A stretch of 64,000 bases of DNA from UBA668 sp041394605 (GTDB taxonomy: Bacteria > Actinomycetota > Acidimicrobiia > Acidimicrobiales > Ilumatobacteraceae): contig JAWKHX010000004.1 of the NCBI GenBank assembly GCA_041394605.1, forward strand, positions 310,001 to 374,000, in the 5' to 3' direction. A program made the translations under genes and the position numbers. Shown here piece by piece: positions 6,980 to 15,995 of this stretch; the first letter of the stretch is position 1; each line of letters starts with the position of its first letter. The notes under the pieces are model-generated. The model made no database searches and was not told where the DNA came from. It saw only the letters and a program-made list of their open reading frames with translations.

Positions 6980-8110
6980 ATGAACCGCTCCGACCTTCTG
7001 CCCAGCGCCGTCGTCCCCGCCGCGGGGCCGGCCGCCGCCGCCCTCGTCGACGAGACCGCTGCCGTCCTCTCCGTGCCCACCGCCGGCGACGAGACCTCGT
7101 TCGTGCTGCATGCCCCACTGGAACTGATGGCCCGGGTGGGGTTGCTGCCGCTCGTCGCCCCCGGGCGGCGGGCCGACGCCGTGGGCATGATCGAGAGCCT
7201 GCGTGACCGTTACCGGGCCACCGGTGAGTCCGTTGCTGCGCCGCGGGCCGTGCCGCCGGACCCGGCGGTGCTGACCGCCGCGCTGGCGGCCGGTGACCTG
7301 GCGCAGGTGGACGAGCAGGCTGCGGCGCTGCTGCCGTCGCTGACCGCACACGCTGCCGCCGCGGCTGTGGCGCCGCAGATCGTGCCATCACTGGCCGCGG
7401 CGGGGCATGCACCCATCGGCCTGGCGCTGCTGGCCAGGGTGCCGGGTCTGCCCTCCACCCTGCTGCGGCCCACGCTGCGCAGCCTCGCCCGCAGGCCGGA
7501 CTGGCGACTGACGTGGTTCGACAGCGAGGCTGCCGACGTGGCCGGCCCCGCCGACCTGTACGACGCGGTGCGAGCCGCGCCCCGCCTGGGGCGGCCTGGG
7601 TCGGACTTCATCTACCCGCTGATGAGCCAGATCGAAGGCAACGGCGCTCCCGCGCAGTTGCTCGGCCCGGTGCTAGCGGCATCGCCCGAGCCGCGCGCCG
7701 TCGCCGCCACGCTGGCCCGCACCGCCGCATGGAGCATGGAGCACGACGACCCGGCGCAGGCGCCCTACGGCTGGAGCCACGCGCTCACCATGCCGCAGGG
7801 CGTGATGGCCCTGGCCGGCAGCGCCGTGCCGCCGAGGACCGCCGCTGCCGTGGCGGCGACGTACCTGCTCGGGTTCCGTGCCGCCCATGGCACGGTGGAC
7901 CTGCCGCCGGCGTTGGCGCCGGGGGCGTGGCCGGCCGCGACCACGGAGGAGTTGGCGACGGCGGCCGCGCTGCACCAGGACGCCCACCTCGTGAAGTACA
8001 CCCTGGCCTGCCTGCACGCCGCCACGGACGACCCGGCCTTCGCCCCGCTGTACCTGCGTGCCGCCCAGCACCTGGTGGCGTGGTGGGCCGCCGCGGACGC
8101 CGCGAGGTGA
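6980..8110 (+). CDS. Unidentified protein, probable SoxR target, weakly questin oxidase-like
   Basis: A 376-residue soluble, Ala-rich, mostly helical protein. The C-terminal part has SMEHDDPAQAPYGWSHALTM and a block with QDAHLVKYTLACL and DPAFAPLYLRAAQHLVAWW. This arrangement of His and aromatic residues recalls the questin-oxidase-like family (PF14027), but I hold that only weakly. ATG at 6980 is preferred over GTG at 6974. The adjacent SoxR box makes an oxidoreductase acting on redox-cycling compounds a plausible reading, as in other actinobacterial SoxR regulons. Confidence 0.6.
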   Translation: MNRSDLLPSAVVPAAGPAAAALVDETAAVLSVPTAGDETSFVLHAPLELMARVGLLPLVAPGRRADAVGMIESLRDRYRATGESVAAPRAVPPDPAVLTAALAAGDLAQVDEQAAALLPSLTAHAAAAAVAPQIVPSLAAAGHAPIGLALLARVPGLPSTLLRPTLRSLARRPDWRLTWFDSEAADVAGPADLYDAVRAAPRLGRPGSDFIYPLMSQIEGNGAPAQLLGPVLAASPEPRAVAATLARTAAWSMEHDDPAQAPYGWSHALTMPQGVMALAGSAVPPRTAAAVAATYLLGFRAAHGTVDLPPALAPGAWPAATTEELATAAALHQDAHLVKYTLACLHAATDDPAFAPLYLRAAQHLVAWWAAADAAR

Positions 8111-8118
8111 CCGCCCAC

Positions 8119-8124
8119 TAGCGT
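8119..8124 (+). promoter_or_regulatory. Leaderless -10 (TAGCGT) of the L,D-transpeptidase gene
   Basis: TAGCGT ends 7 nt before the GTG at 8132, the same geometry seen at several other genes here. It favours 8132 over the GTG at 8123, which lies inside this element. Confidence 0.5.
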
Positions 8125-8131
8125 GGCCCGG

Positions 8132-9043
8132 GTGACAGCCCTTGGCCGGGCCGGCCTCGCCGGCGCCGCGGCCCTCCTCGCTGCGACGGTGCTGCTGCCC
8201 ACGCTCCGATCGCCGGGAACCACCGGTTCCGTCGCGCCGGCGACCGTTGCGCCGGCGACCGTCGCGCCGGCGGCGGTGCCGAACGCGCTGGACGGGCCGG
8301 CCGGCGTCTCCGCACCGGCCGACCGGATGGAAGGCCCGCAGCCCGTGACCGCCTGCCAGCAGATCGCCTACAACGTGGGTCGGGCCAACCCCGGCCTCTC
8401 CCAGGTGTTGGTGGTGCTCGTGCCCGCCACAACCTCCACCACCGGAACGCTCCAGGTGGCGGACCGTACGGAGCAGGGCTGGCAGTGCGGCGTGGCCCTG
8501 ACGGCCAGGGTCGGGCGCAACGGTGTGCGTCCCCTGCTGGACCGGCGCAGCGGCGACGGCACCACGCCGGCGGGCGTGTTCCCCCTCGGCCGGATGACCG
8601 CGTGGGACGGTCAGCAGTTCAGCTTCTTCGGCAACTCCGCCGACCCCGGCGTCAGTGCCGGGCCGTACCGGCGGGTGCAGTACGGCGACTGCTTCGGGGC
8701 GACGCCCCACCATCCCGACTACGGCCATCTGGTGTACCGCTCGCCGGGCAACTGCCCTGGGCCGGACGACGAGTACCTGCCGTACGTCACCGGCGCCTAC
8801 ATGCACGCGGCGCTCATCGGGGCCAACATGGAGCCCGACGTCAGCGGCGATGCGCCGGGCGAGACACCGTACGCGTCGGCGATCTTCCTCCACCGCCACT
8901 CGTACGACGGCAACGGCGCCAGCAAGCCGACGTCGGGCTGCGTGTCGCTGTCGCAGACCAACCTGGTGAGTGTGCTGCGGGGCATGCGGCCGGGGGTGAT
9001 GTTCGCCATCGGCCAGACGGACTGGCTGTTGGCGAACACCTGA
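8132..9043 (+). CDS. Secreted YkuD-type L,D-transpeptidase-like protein
   Basis: A protein of about 303 residues with an N-terminal export signal (TALGRAGLAGAAALLAATVL) and an Ala/Pro/Val-rich linker of repeated APATV units. The catalytic-like domain has the sequence HRHSYDGNGASKPTSGCVSL, matching the HxxxxxxxxxxxxSxGC(V/I)xL signature of L,D-transpeptidases, with the nucleophilic Cys near residue 269. Such enzymes make 3-3 cross-links in peptidoglycan or act on related cell-wall bonds. The domain order fits the family, but no peptidoglycan-binding module was seen. Confidence 0.82.
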   Translation: MTALGRAGLAGAAALLAATVLLPTLRSPGTTGSVAPATVAPATVAPAAVPNALDGPAGVSAPADRMEGPQPVTACQQIAYNVGRANPGLSQVLVVLVPATTSTTGTLQVADRTEQGWQCGVALTARVGRNGVRPLLDRRSGDGTTPAGVFPLGRMTAWDGQQFSFFGNSADPGVSAGPYRRVQYGDCFGATPHHPDYGHLVYRSPGNCPGPDDEYLPYVTGAYMHAALIGANMEPDVSGDAPGETPYASAIFLHRHSYDGNGASKPTSGCVSLSQTNLVSVLRGMRPGVMFAIGQTDWLLANT

Positions 9044-9057
9044 CCCCCGCTCGCAGG

Positions 9058-10239
9058 TCAGCAGCCCTTGTAGTTGACGATCTGGCGGAGCGTGTGCACC
9101 ACTTCCACCAGGTCGCGCTGGTCCGCCATCACCTGGTCGATGTCCTTGTAGGCCGACGGGATCTCGTCGACCAGGCGGTCGGCCCGGTCGGTCAGCCAGG
9201 TGCGATCGCCCATCTGGGCGCGCAGGTCGGCGGCGGTGTACCGGCGCCTCGCTTCGGTGCGGCTGAAGCGCCGACCTGCACCATGGGAGCACGAGTGCCA
9301 GCTCATCGGATTGCCCAGCCCGCGCACCACGTACGAGCGGGTGCCCATCGAGCCGGGGATCAGCCCGAGCTGCCCGGCCCGTGCGCTGATGGCGCCCTTG
9401 CGGGTGATCCACAGCTGCTCGCCGCCGTGGTCCTCCAGCGCGGCGAAATTGTGGTGGCAGTTGATCCGCTCCCGCTCCCGGCCGCGACCCACGAACCGGA
9501 AGAAGGCGGCGGAGAACGCGGCCAGCATCGCCTCGCGGTTGGCCAGGGCATAGGCCTGGCTCCACAGCATGTCGGCGATGTAGGCGGCGAACTCCGGCGT
9601 GCCCTGCACGAACCAGGCCAGCGCCGGGTCTTCCACGGCGTGGGGCAGTTGGTGGCGCAGTCGCTTGGCGGTATCGATGTGCCGCTGAGCGAGCTGGTTG
9701 CCCACACCGCGCGAGCCGGAGTGCAGGAACAGCCAGACCGTGTCGTCCTCGTCGAGGCAGACCTCGGCGAAGTGGTTGCCCGAGCCGAGCGAGCCGAACT
9801 GGGTCCGGGCAGTCTTCTCCAGCCGCTGGGCATGGTCGCTCGGTGCCGGGTTGGCGGCGAACCAGGCGTCGGCGCCCGGTCCGTCGGCGGCGGCGCGTGA
9901 GCCGAGCCCCTGCTGGTGGCCCCTGCCGACGCCGGCCGGGATCGCCCGCTCCATCGCGCCGAGCAAGGGCGACAGGTCGTCGGGCAGGTGGTCGGCCGTG
10001 AGGTCGGTGCGGATCGCGGCCATCCCGCAGCCGATGTCCACCCCGACAGCTGCCGGGATGATGGCTGCCTTGGTGGGGATGACGGAGCCGACGGTGGCGC
10101 CGATCCCGACGTGCGCGTCGGGCATGAGTGCCACGTGGTCGTGCACGATCGGCAGGCGCGCGGTGCGATGGGCCTGGTCGACGACCTCATCGTCGAGGTC
10201 CGAGGCCCAGCTGAGCAGTGTGTTGGTGATCCTTTCCAT
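9058..10239 (-). CDS. rtcB: RtcB family RNA 3'-phosphate ligase
   Basis: A 393-residue RtcB homologue. Metal and guanylate-binding motifs are visible: LMPDAHVGIGATVGSVIP, VGVDIGCGM, FGSLGSGNHFAEV, INCHHNFAALE, and SMGTRSYVVRG followed by SHGAGR. The His that accepts GMP is expected in the HSCSHGAGR region. RtcB joins 2',3'-cyclic or 3'-phosphate RNA ends to 5'-OH ends in tRNA or RNA repair. The start MERITN has AAGGAAG 5 nt upstream. No archease or RtcR regulator is adjacent. It converges on the L,D-transpeptidase gene. Confidence 0.93.
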   Translation of the reverse strand: MERITNTLLSWASDLDDEVVDQAHRTARLPIVHDHVALMPDAHVGIGATVGSVIPTKAAIIPAAVGVDIGCGMAAIRTDLTADHLPDDLSPLLGAMERAIPAGVGRGHQQGLGSRAAADGPGADAWFAANPAPSDHAQRLEKTARTQFGSLGSGNHFAEVCLDEDDTVWLFLHSGSRGVGNQLAQRHIDTAKRLRHQLPHAVEDPALAWFVQGTPEFAAYIADMLWSQAYALANREAMLAAFSAAFFRFVGRGRERERINCHHNFAALEDHGGEQLWITRKGAISARAGQLGLIPGSMGTRSYVVRGLGNPMSWHSCSHGAGRRFSRTEARRRYTAADLRAQMGDRTWLTDRADRLVDEIPSAYKDIDQVMADQRDLVEVVHTLRQIVNYKGC

Positions 10240-10460
10240 GATCGCTTCCTTGGTTTGGGGGGAGCCGCGAGTGTGGGTCGCCCACCCCCGACGCGTCGAC
10301 ACATTTTCCGGCCCTCCCTCCCGCCCACCGACGAAGTTGTCGCGGGTGTGACCGGGGAATGTCGTGGTCGGCCGGTGACAGATGCGGGCGGTGACGAGTT
10401 GGGCCGGGGTGGGAAGTGGTTCGGGGGGTGCGGGGGTGCGCCGGTACCATCGGACGCACC

Positions 10461-12203
10461 ATGGCCGACCCCCTGCACACCATTGCGGCGACGCTGCGCC
10501 AGGCATTCGCCGGCGTCACCGGGCTGCCCGCCGACACCATCGACCCCGTGGTGCGGCCCAGCGACCGCGCCGACGCCCAGGTGAACGGGGCGCTGGCCCT
10601 CGCCAAGCAACTCGGCCGCAACCCCCGCGAACTCGCCGCTGAGGTGGTGGCCACCGGCGCGCTGGACGGAGTGTGCAGCGCTGTCGAAGTCGCCGGCCCG
10701 GGCTTCGTCAACCTCACCTTCCGCCCCGAGTTCCTCGCCGCCCAACTCGCCGCGGCGGCCGCCGACGCGCGCCTCGGGGTCCGTCCCGCGACGCACCCCG
10801 AGCGTGTGGTGGTGGACTACTCCGCCCCCAACGTGGCCAAGGAGATGCATGTCGGCCACCTGCGCAGCACGGTCATCGGCGACAGCATCGTGCGCCTGCT
10901 GGCGTTCATGGGGCACACCGTCATCCGCGAGAACCACATCGGCGACTGGGGCACCCCGTTCGGCATGCTCATCGAGCACTACCTGGACCTGCAGGCCGAG
11001 AGCGGCGCGGCGCCGGCGCTGGACATGGCCAACCCCAACCCCTTCTACCAGGCGGCACGCGCCAAGTTCGACGCCGACGACGACTTCAAGGCCCGCGCCC
11101 GCGACCGGGTGGTGAAGTTGCAGTCGTTCGACCCGGAGACCATCGACCTGTGGCAGCGCCTGGTGGCCGCCAGCTCGGACTACTTCTCCCGCGTGTACCG
11201 CGAGATGGGTGTGCTGCTCACCAGCGACGACGTCATGGGCGAGAGCGCCTACCACGAGGCCATGCCGGCGGTGCTGGACCGGCTGAGCAAGGCCGGGCTG
11301 ATGGAGGTCAGCGACGGTGCCGACGTGGTGTTCCCGCCCGGCTTCACCAACCGCGAGGGGCAGCCGCTGCCCCTCATCGTGCAGAAGGCCGGCGGTGGGT
11401 TCAACTACGCCACCAGCGACCTGGCCTGCGTCATCGACCGCATCGAGCGGCTGCACGCCACACTGCTGGTCTACGTGGTGGGCGCCCCGCAGGCGCAGCA
11501 CCTGGCGATGGTCTTCAAGGTGGCCGAGATGGCCGGTTGGCTGGCGCCGCCGGCGCGGGCCGTGCACGTGCAGTTCGGCAGCGTGCTCGGGCCGGACCGC
11601 AAGATGTTCAAGACCCGCAGCGGCGAGAGCGTCCGTCTGCAGGACCTGCTGACCGAAGGTGTGGAGCGCGCCACCGCGGCCGTGCAGGAGAAGAACCCGG
11701 AGCTCACGGCCGAGGAGCAGGCGGCCATCGGCCACGCCGTGGGCATGGGCGCCATCAAGTACGCCGACCTCAGCAGCGATCGGGTGAAGGACTACATCTT
11801 CGACTGGGACCGCATGCTGGCGTTCGACGGCAACACGGCGCCGTATCTGCAGTACGCCCACGCCCGCATCTGCAGCATCTTCCGCCGCGCCGGCACGGAC
11901 CGTGCGGACGCCCGCCAGGCGCCCATCGCCGTCGCCGAGCCGCAGGAGCGCGCGCTGGCCCTGGCCCTGCTGGGGTTCGATGCCGCAGTGCAGGACACGG
12001 TGGACAAGTTCAGCCCGCACCGGCTGTGCACCTACCTGTTCGACCTGGCCCAGGCGTTCACGTCGTTCTACGAGGCCTGCCCGGTGCTGAAGGACGGTCA
12101 CGAGGCCACCCGTGCCGGCCGCCTGGCGCTCTGCGATCTCACCGCCCGCACGCTGGCCACCGGGCTCGGTCTGCTGGGCATCGACGCGCCCGAGCGGATG
12201 TGA
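10461..12203 (+). CDS. argS: Arginyl-tRNA synthetase
   Basis: A 580-residue class I synthetase that charges tRNA-Arg. The N-terminal Add-1 domain is followed by the HIGH-type signature in APNVAKEMHVGHLRSTVIGD (near residue 130). The KMSKS loop is degenerate (MFKTRSGE), as is usual in ArgRS. The C-terminal anticodon-binding domain has a DALRM-like fold and ends at IDAPERM. The ATG at 10461 gives the normal N-terminus MADPLHTIAATL. It opens the argS-lysA-hom-thrC-rho block typical of actinobacteria. The intergenic region upstream (10240-10460) shows only a weak TACCAT element. Confidence 0.97.
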   Translation: MADPLHTIAATLRQAFAGVTGLPADTIDPVVRPSDRADAQVNGALALAKQLGRNPRELAAEVVATGALDGVCSAVEVAGPGFVNLTFRPEFLAAQLAAAAADARLGVRPATHPERVVVDYSAPNVAKEMHVGHLRSTVIGDSIVRLLAFMGHTVIRENHIGDWGTPFGMLIEHYLDLQAESGAAPALDMANPNPFYQAARAKFDADDDFKARARDRVVKLQSFDPETIDLWQRLVAASSDYFSRVYREMGVLLTSDDVMGESAYHEAMPAVLDRLSKAGLMEVSDGADVVFPPGFTNREGQPLPLIVQKAGGGFNYATSDLACVIDRIERLHATLLVYVVGAPQAQHLAMVFKVAEMAGWLAPPARAVHVQFGSVLGPDRKMFKTRSGESVRLQDLLTEGVERATAAVQEKNPELTAEEQAAIGHAVGMGAIKYADLSSDRVKDYIFDWDRMLAFDGNTAPYLQYAHARICSIFRRAGTDRADARQAPIAVAEPQERALALALLGFDAAVQDTVDKFSPHRLCTYLFDLAQAFTSFYEACPVLKDGHEATRAGRLALCDLTARTLATGLGLLGIDAPERM

Positions 12204-12213
12204 GGGCCTGCCG

Positions 12214-13491
12214 GTGAATCCGCTCCCGCTCGGCCTGCTGCCGGACACCGCCGAGGTGCTGGCCGACGGCTCGCTGGCCATCGGTGGCTGCCGCATCGAC
12301 GAACTGGCCGAGCGCTTCGGCACGCCGCTGTTCGTGTACGACGAGGCCCACCTGCGCAACCGCTGCCGCGAGGCCGTCGCCGCGTTCGGCCCGGGCAACG
12401 CCTACTACGCGACCAAGGCGTTCCTCTGCACGGCGATGGCCCGCCTGGCGTACGAGGAGGGGATGGCGCTGGACGTCGCCAGCGGCGGCGAGTTGTTCAC
12501 CGCGCTGCGCGCTGGCGTGCCCGCCGCAGCGCTGGCCTTCCACGGCAACAACAAGAGCGTCGCCGAGTTGCGGATGGCGCTGCAGGAGCAGGTCGGGCAC
12601 GTGGTCGTCGACAGCTTCGAGGAGATCGACCGCATCGAGGCGCTGGTGGCCGGCGGCCTGCCCCGGCCGCGTGTGCTGGCCCGCATCACCCCGGGCGTGC
12701 ACGCCCACACGCACGAGTTCATCGCCACGGGCCAGGACGACAGCAAGTTCGGCTTCAACCTCGGCAACGGCGACGCCCACCGGGCCGTCGACCGCCTGCG
12801 ACGCTCCGCCTCGGTGGACCTGGTCGGCGTGCACTGCCACATCGGCAGCAATGTGTTCAGCGCCGCCAACTTCGGCAAGGCGGTGGAGGTCATGGCCAAC
12901 TTCGCCGTCCCGCTGGACCTGCCCGAGTTCGTGATGGGCGGCGGCCTCGGCGTGCCCTACGTGGAGGGTGAGGAAGCACCGTCGATCACCCAGTGGGCCA
13001 ACGTGCTGCTGGACGCCTGCCAGGCGATGGGCGTGCGCAGCCGGGTGTGCGTGGAACCGGGCCGCAGCATCGTGGCCGACGCCGCCATCACCGTGTACTC
13101 GGTGGGCACCGTGAAGCACATCCCTGGCGTGCGCACCTACGTGAGTGTGGACGGGGGGATGAGCGACAACCCGCGCCCGGTGCTGTACGGCAGCGGCTAC
13201 GAGGCGTTCCTGCCCCGCGCCGTGGCAGCCCCGCGCCCGGAGCGCGCCCGCCTGGTGGGCAAGCACTGCGAGAGCGGCGACGTGCTGATCTTCGACGCCG
13301 CCCTGCCCGCCGGCCTGGCGATCGGCGACCTGCTGGCCACCCCGGTCACGGGCGCCTACGGTCACTCGATGGCCAGCAACTACAACAAGCTCACCCGCCC
13401 GCCGGTGGTGTTCGCCCGCGACGGGGTGGCCCGGATGGTGGTGCGCCGGGAGACCTACGAGGACCTGTTGCGATGCGACGTAGCCCACTGA
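12214..13491 (+). CDS. lysA: Diaminopimelate decarboxylase
   Basis: A 425-residue PLP enzyme making L-lysine from meso-diaminopimelate. The Schiff-base Lys is in YYATKAFLC (near residue 68). The glycine-rich phosphate-binding region is at VMGGGLGVPY. The C-terminal active-site Cys is in HCESGDVL and the Tyr in GAYGHSMASNYN. GTG at 12214 lies 10 nt after argS. It overlaps the PemK-like gene by 19 nt, so the two are co-transcribed. Confidence 0.97.
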   Translation: MNPLPLGLLPDTAEVLADGSLAIGGCRIDELAERFGTPLFVYDEAHLRNRCREAVAAFGPGNAYYATKAFLCTAMARLAYEEGMALDVASGGELFTALRAGVPAAALAFHGNNKSVAELRMALQEQVGHVVVDSFEEIDRIEALVAGGLPRPRVLARITPGVHAHTHEFIATGQDDSKFGFNLGNGDAHRAVDRLRRSASVDLVGVHCHIGSNVFSAANFGKAVEVMANFAVPLDLPEFVMGGGLGVPYVEGEEAPSITQWANVLLDACQAMGVRSRVCVEPGRSIVADAAITVYSVGTVKHIPGVRTYVSVDGGMSDNPRPVLYGSGYEAFLPRAVAAPRPERARLVGKHCESGDVLIFDAALPAGLAIGDLLATPVTGAYGHSMASNYNKLTRPPVVFARDGVARMVVRRETYEDLLRCDVAH

Positions 13492-13985
13492 TCGACCGGA
13501 TCGTCCGCGCCGGGCGTTCGATGGTGGAGGCCGCCCGGAAGGCCACGCCGCGGCGTTCCACCCCACGCTCGGGGTCGCCGGGTCGGGCGCCACGGCCCCC
13601 CGAGCCGCCGGCGCGAGACATCGACGCCCGCGGATTGACGGTGGAGTACTCGCCGTGCATGGACGGCGACCCGGACCCCGGCGAGGTGGTGTGGACGTGG
13701 GTGCCCTACGAGGACGACCCTCGTCAGGGCAAGGACCGTCCCGTGGTGATCGTCGGCCGCCGGGGCGACAACCTGGCCGGGGTGGCACTCACCTCCAAGC
13801 AGCGGGACAACGAGGAGCAGGTGCCGGTGGGCACCGGCCCGTGGGATCGCGAGGGCCGGCCCAGCTACGCCAAGGTGGAACGCCTGCTGGAGGTGGACCC
13901 GGGGCAGGTTCGCCGGGAAGGCGCGGTGCTGGCGCGCGACCGCTTCGATGCGGTGGTGGCCGGCGTCCGTCGCACCGGTGGGTGA
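13473..13985 (+). CDS. PemK/MazF-like protein, apparently without antitoxin
   Basis: A 170-residue protein. The first 65 residues are basic and low-complexity. The rest is a PemK/MazF-type domain with GEVVWTWVPYEDDPRQGKDR and PVVIVGRRGDNL, as in growth-inhibiting endoribonucleases of that fold. Its ATG lies inside the lysA reading frame (19-nt overlap), so translation is coupled. No antitoxin gene is adjacent. A housekeeping role rather than a classic toxin-antitoxin module is possible, since an orphan toxin would be harmful. RNase activity is untested. Confidence 0.75.
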   Translation: MRRSPLIDRIVRAGRSMVEAARKATPRRSTPRSGSPGRAPRPPEPPARDIDARGLTVEYSPCMDGDPDPGEVVWTWVPYEDDPRQGKDRPVVIVGRRGDNLAGVALTSKQRDNEEQVPVGTGPWDREGRPSYAKVERLLEVDPGQVRREGAVLARDRFDAVVAGVRRTGG

Positions 13986-14105
13986 GCGGGTTCTCACTGG
14001 CTGCGGTGTTGGTTCACGCTACGTGGTGCGAATGCCACGCATGTGATTCATAGGCCATTCGGACCATTTTTCCGTCCGCCTCTTTCGGTGGGCGCACTTG
14101 ACGAA

Positions 14106-14111
14106 TACCGT
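14106..14111 (+). promoter_or_regulatory. Leaderless -10 (TACCGT) of the LPxTG-type protein gene
   Basis: TACCGT ends 7 nt before GTG at 14119 and therefore supports that start over the upstream TTG at 14098. Confidence 0.5.
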
Positions 14112-14118
14112 ACGAAGC

Positions 14119-14628
14119 GTGAACACCCACCACGCCACTCCGACCACGATCCGTGCTCGCCGAGTGCTCGCCGCGGTTGCCGTTGCCGGCGGGCTGTGGA
14201 TGGCGTCCGCATCCTCGGCTGCCGCGGCTGACGGAGCGTATGTGCTCAGCGATGTGCAGTGCGACCTGTCGCATGACGGTGTCGTCGATCTCACCCTGGT
14301 CAACGACCGGGGCCAGGCGTCGGCCACGTTCGACGTCGCCGGCCAGGCGTACGTCGTCGCCCCGCTGTCCGCCCGTGCGGTCACCTATGACGGCCTGGCC
14401 GACGGCCCGTTCAGCGTGCCGGTGTCGGTCGACGGGCAGGACGCCTCGGTGGCCGTCACCATCTCCTGCGACGGTGTGCAGACCGCCGTGCTGCCGAAGG
14501 TGGGCCAGGTGGCCTCCAGCGCCCTGCCCACCACGGGTGCGTCCACCGGGTGGACTGCGGCCATTGCCGGCGGCTTCGTGCTGGCCGGCTTCGGCATGTC
14601 GCTCTCCGCTCGCCGCCGCACCGCCTGA
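14119..14628 (+). CDS. LPxTG-like cell-wall surface protein
   Basis: A 169-residue exported protein. It has a cleavable signal (AVAVAGGLWMASASSAAAAD) and a beta-rich central part with two Cys that could form a disulfide. The C-terminus is a sortase-type sorting signal: LPTTG, then a hydrophobic stretch (TAAIAGGFVLAGFGM) and a basic tail SARRRTA. No sortase gene lies in the window. The function of the exposed domain is unknown. Confidence 0.8.
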   Translation: MNTHHATPTTIRARRVLAAVAVAGGLWMASASSAAAADGAYVLSDVQCDLSHDGVVDLTLVNDRGQASATFDVAGQAYVVAPLSARAVTYDGLADGPFSVPVSVDGQDASVAVTISCDGVQTAVLPKVGQVASSALPTTGASTGWTAAIAGGFVLAGFGMSLSARRRTA

Positions 14629-14693
14629 CCCGCCGCTCGGCCGGGTGACGGCTCGGCGCGCAAACAGGTTCCCCTGCCGGCGCCCCCACCTCG

Positions 14694-14699
14694 TAGCCT
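14694..14699 (+). promoter_or_regulatory. Leaderless -10 (TAGCCT) of hom
   Basis: TAGCCT lies 7 nt before the GTG of homoserine dehydrogenase. No SD sequence is visible, consistent with a leaderless mRNA. Confidence 0.55.
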
Positions 14700-14706
14700 G
14701 CACGGC

Positions 14707-15993
14707 GTGACACAGAAGATCCGTCTCGGGGTATTGGGCTGCGGCAATGTCGGCGCCGCGTTCGTCAGGTTGGTGGAGCAGCAGGCGGCCGCGATCGAGG
14801 CCCGCACCGGGGTGCTGCTGGAGGTCGGCGCGGTGGCCGTGCGCAACCTCAGCGCGCAGCGCGACGTGGAACTGGCCGAGGGTGTGCTCACCCGCGACGC
14901 TCACGCCGTGGTGACCGACCCGTCGATCGACCTCGTCGTGGAAGTCATCGGCGGCATCGAGCCCGCCCGCGAACTGATCACCACGGCGCTGCAGAGCGGC
15001 AAGCCGGTGGTCACCGCCAACAAGGAGTTGCTGGCCAACGTCGGCACGGAACTGTTCGCCACCGCCGATGGGGTGGGGCGCGACCTGCTGTTCGAAGCCG
15101 CCGTCGCCGGCGGCATCCCGGTCATCCGTGCGCTGCGCGAGAGCCTGCGTGGCGAGCCGGTGAAGCGGGTGATGGGCATCATCAACGGCACCACCAACTT
15201 CATCCTCACGAAGATGACCGAGGAGGGCACGGACTACGCGGTCGCGCTGGCCGAGGCCCAGGCGCTCGGGTTCGCCGAGCGCGACCCCACCGCCGACGTG
15301 GAGGGCTTCGACGCCGGGGCGAAGGCGGCCATCATGGCCACCATCGCGTTCGGCTCGAAGGTCGTCGCCGGTGACGTGTACCACGAGGGGATCAGCCGGC
15401 TCACGGCGCACGACATCGCCATGGCGAAGCGCCTCGGTTATGTGGTCAAGCTGCTCGGCATTGCCGAAGCGGACCCCGCCACCGGCGACGTGGCGGTGCG
15501 GGTGCACCCGGCGATGGTGCCGGTCACGCACCCTCTGGCGAGCGTGCGGGAGAGCTTCAATGCCGTGTTCGTGGAGGGCGCGGCTGTGGGGTCGCTGATG
15601 TTCTACGGTCGCGGCGCCGGCGGGTTCCCCACGGCCAGTGCTGTGCTCGGCGACGTCATCGACGCAGCGGCGAACCTGGTGAAGGGCACGCACGGCAGCC
15701 TCGGCACGTTCGGCCGGGCGAAGATCCGGCCGATCGACGAGACCTCCGCCGAGTACCTGCTGAGCATGGACGTGGCCGACCGCCCCGGCGTGCTGCACGC
15801 CGTCACCGGTGTGTTCGCCCGCCACGACGTCAGCATCCGCGCCGCGGAGCAGGAGGGCAACGGCCCCGACGCCCGCCTGGTGTTCATCACCCACGCCGCC
15901 CGTGAGGCGTCCGTGCAGGCGACGGTCCGCGAGCTGCGCGACCTGGACGTCGTGCGCAGCGTGGGCAGCCTGCTGCGGGTCATCGGGAGCTGA
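14707..15993 (+). CDS. hom: Homoserine dehydrogenase
   Basis: A 428-residue enzyme that reduces aspartate semialdehyde to homoserine, the branch point to threonine and methionine. The NAD(P)-binding loop is LGVLGCGNVGAAFVRL. The catalytic block is GIINGTTNFIL, followed by GFAERDPTADVEGFDAGAKA. A C-terminal ACT domain (DRPGVLHAVTGVFARHDVSI) suggests allosteric control by threonine. thrC starts 2 nt downstream. Confidence 0.97.
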   Translation: MTQKIRLGVLGCGNVGAAFVRLVEQQAAAIEARTGVLLEVGAVAVRNLSAQRDVELAEGVLTRDAHAVVTDPSIDLVVEVIGGIEPARELITTALQSGKPVVTANKELLANVGTELFATADGVGRDLLFEAAVAGGIPVIRALRESLRGEPVKRVMGIINGTTNFILTKMTEEGTDYAVALAEAQALGFAERDPTADVEGFDAGAKAAIMATIAFGSKVVAGDVYHEGISRLTAHDIAMAKRLGYVVKLLGIAEADPATGDVAVRVHPAMVPVTHPLASVRESFNAVFVEGAAVGSLMFYGRGAGGFPTASAVLGDVIDAAANLVKGTHGSLGTFGRAKIRPIDETSAEYLLSMDVADRPGVLHAVTGVFARHDVSIRAAEQEGNGPDARLVFITHAAREASVQATVRELRDLDVVRSVGSLLRVIGS

Positions 15994-15995
15994 CG

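Noticed and set aside
9360..12398. A 1,012-codon minus-strand frame across rtcB and argS
   Set aside because: It is antisense to argS and out of frame with rtcB, with a low-complexity His/Gln/Arg composition typical of shadow frames.
14098..14103. TTGACG as a -35 for the LPxTG-type gene
   Set aside because: It is only 2 bp from the TACCGT element, far from the normal 17-bp spacing; it is more likely chance.
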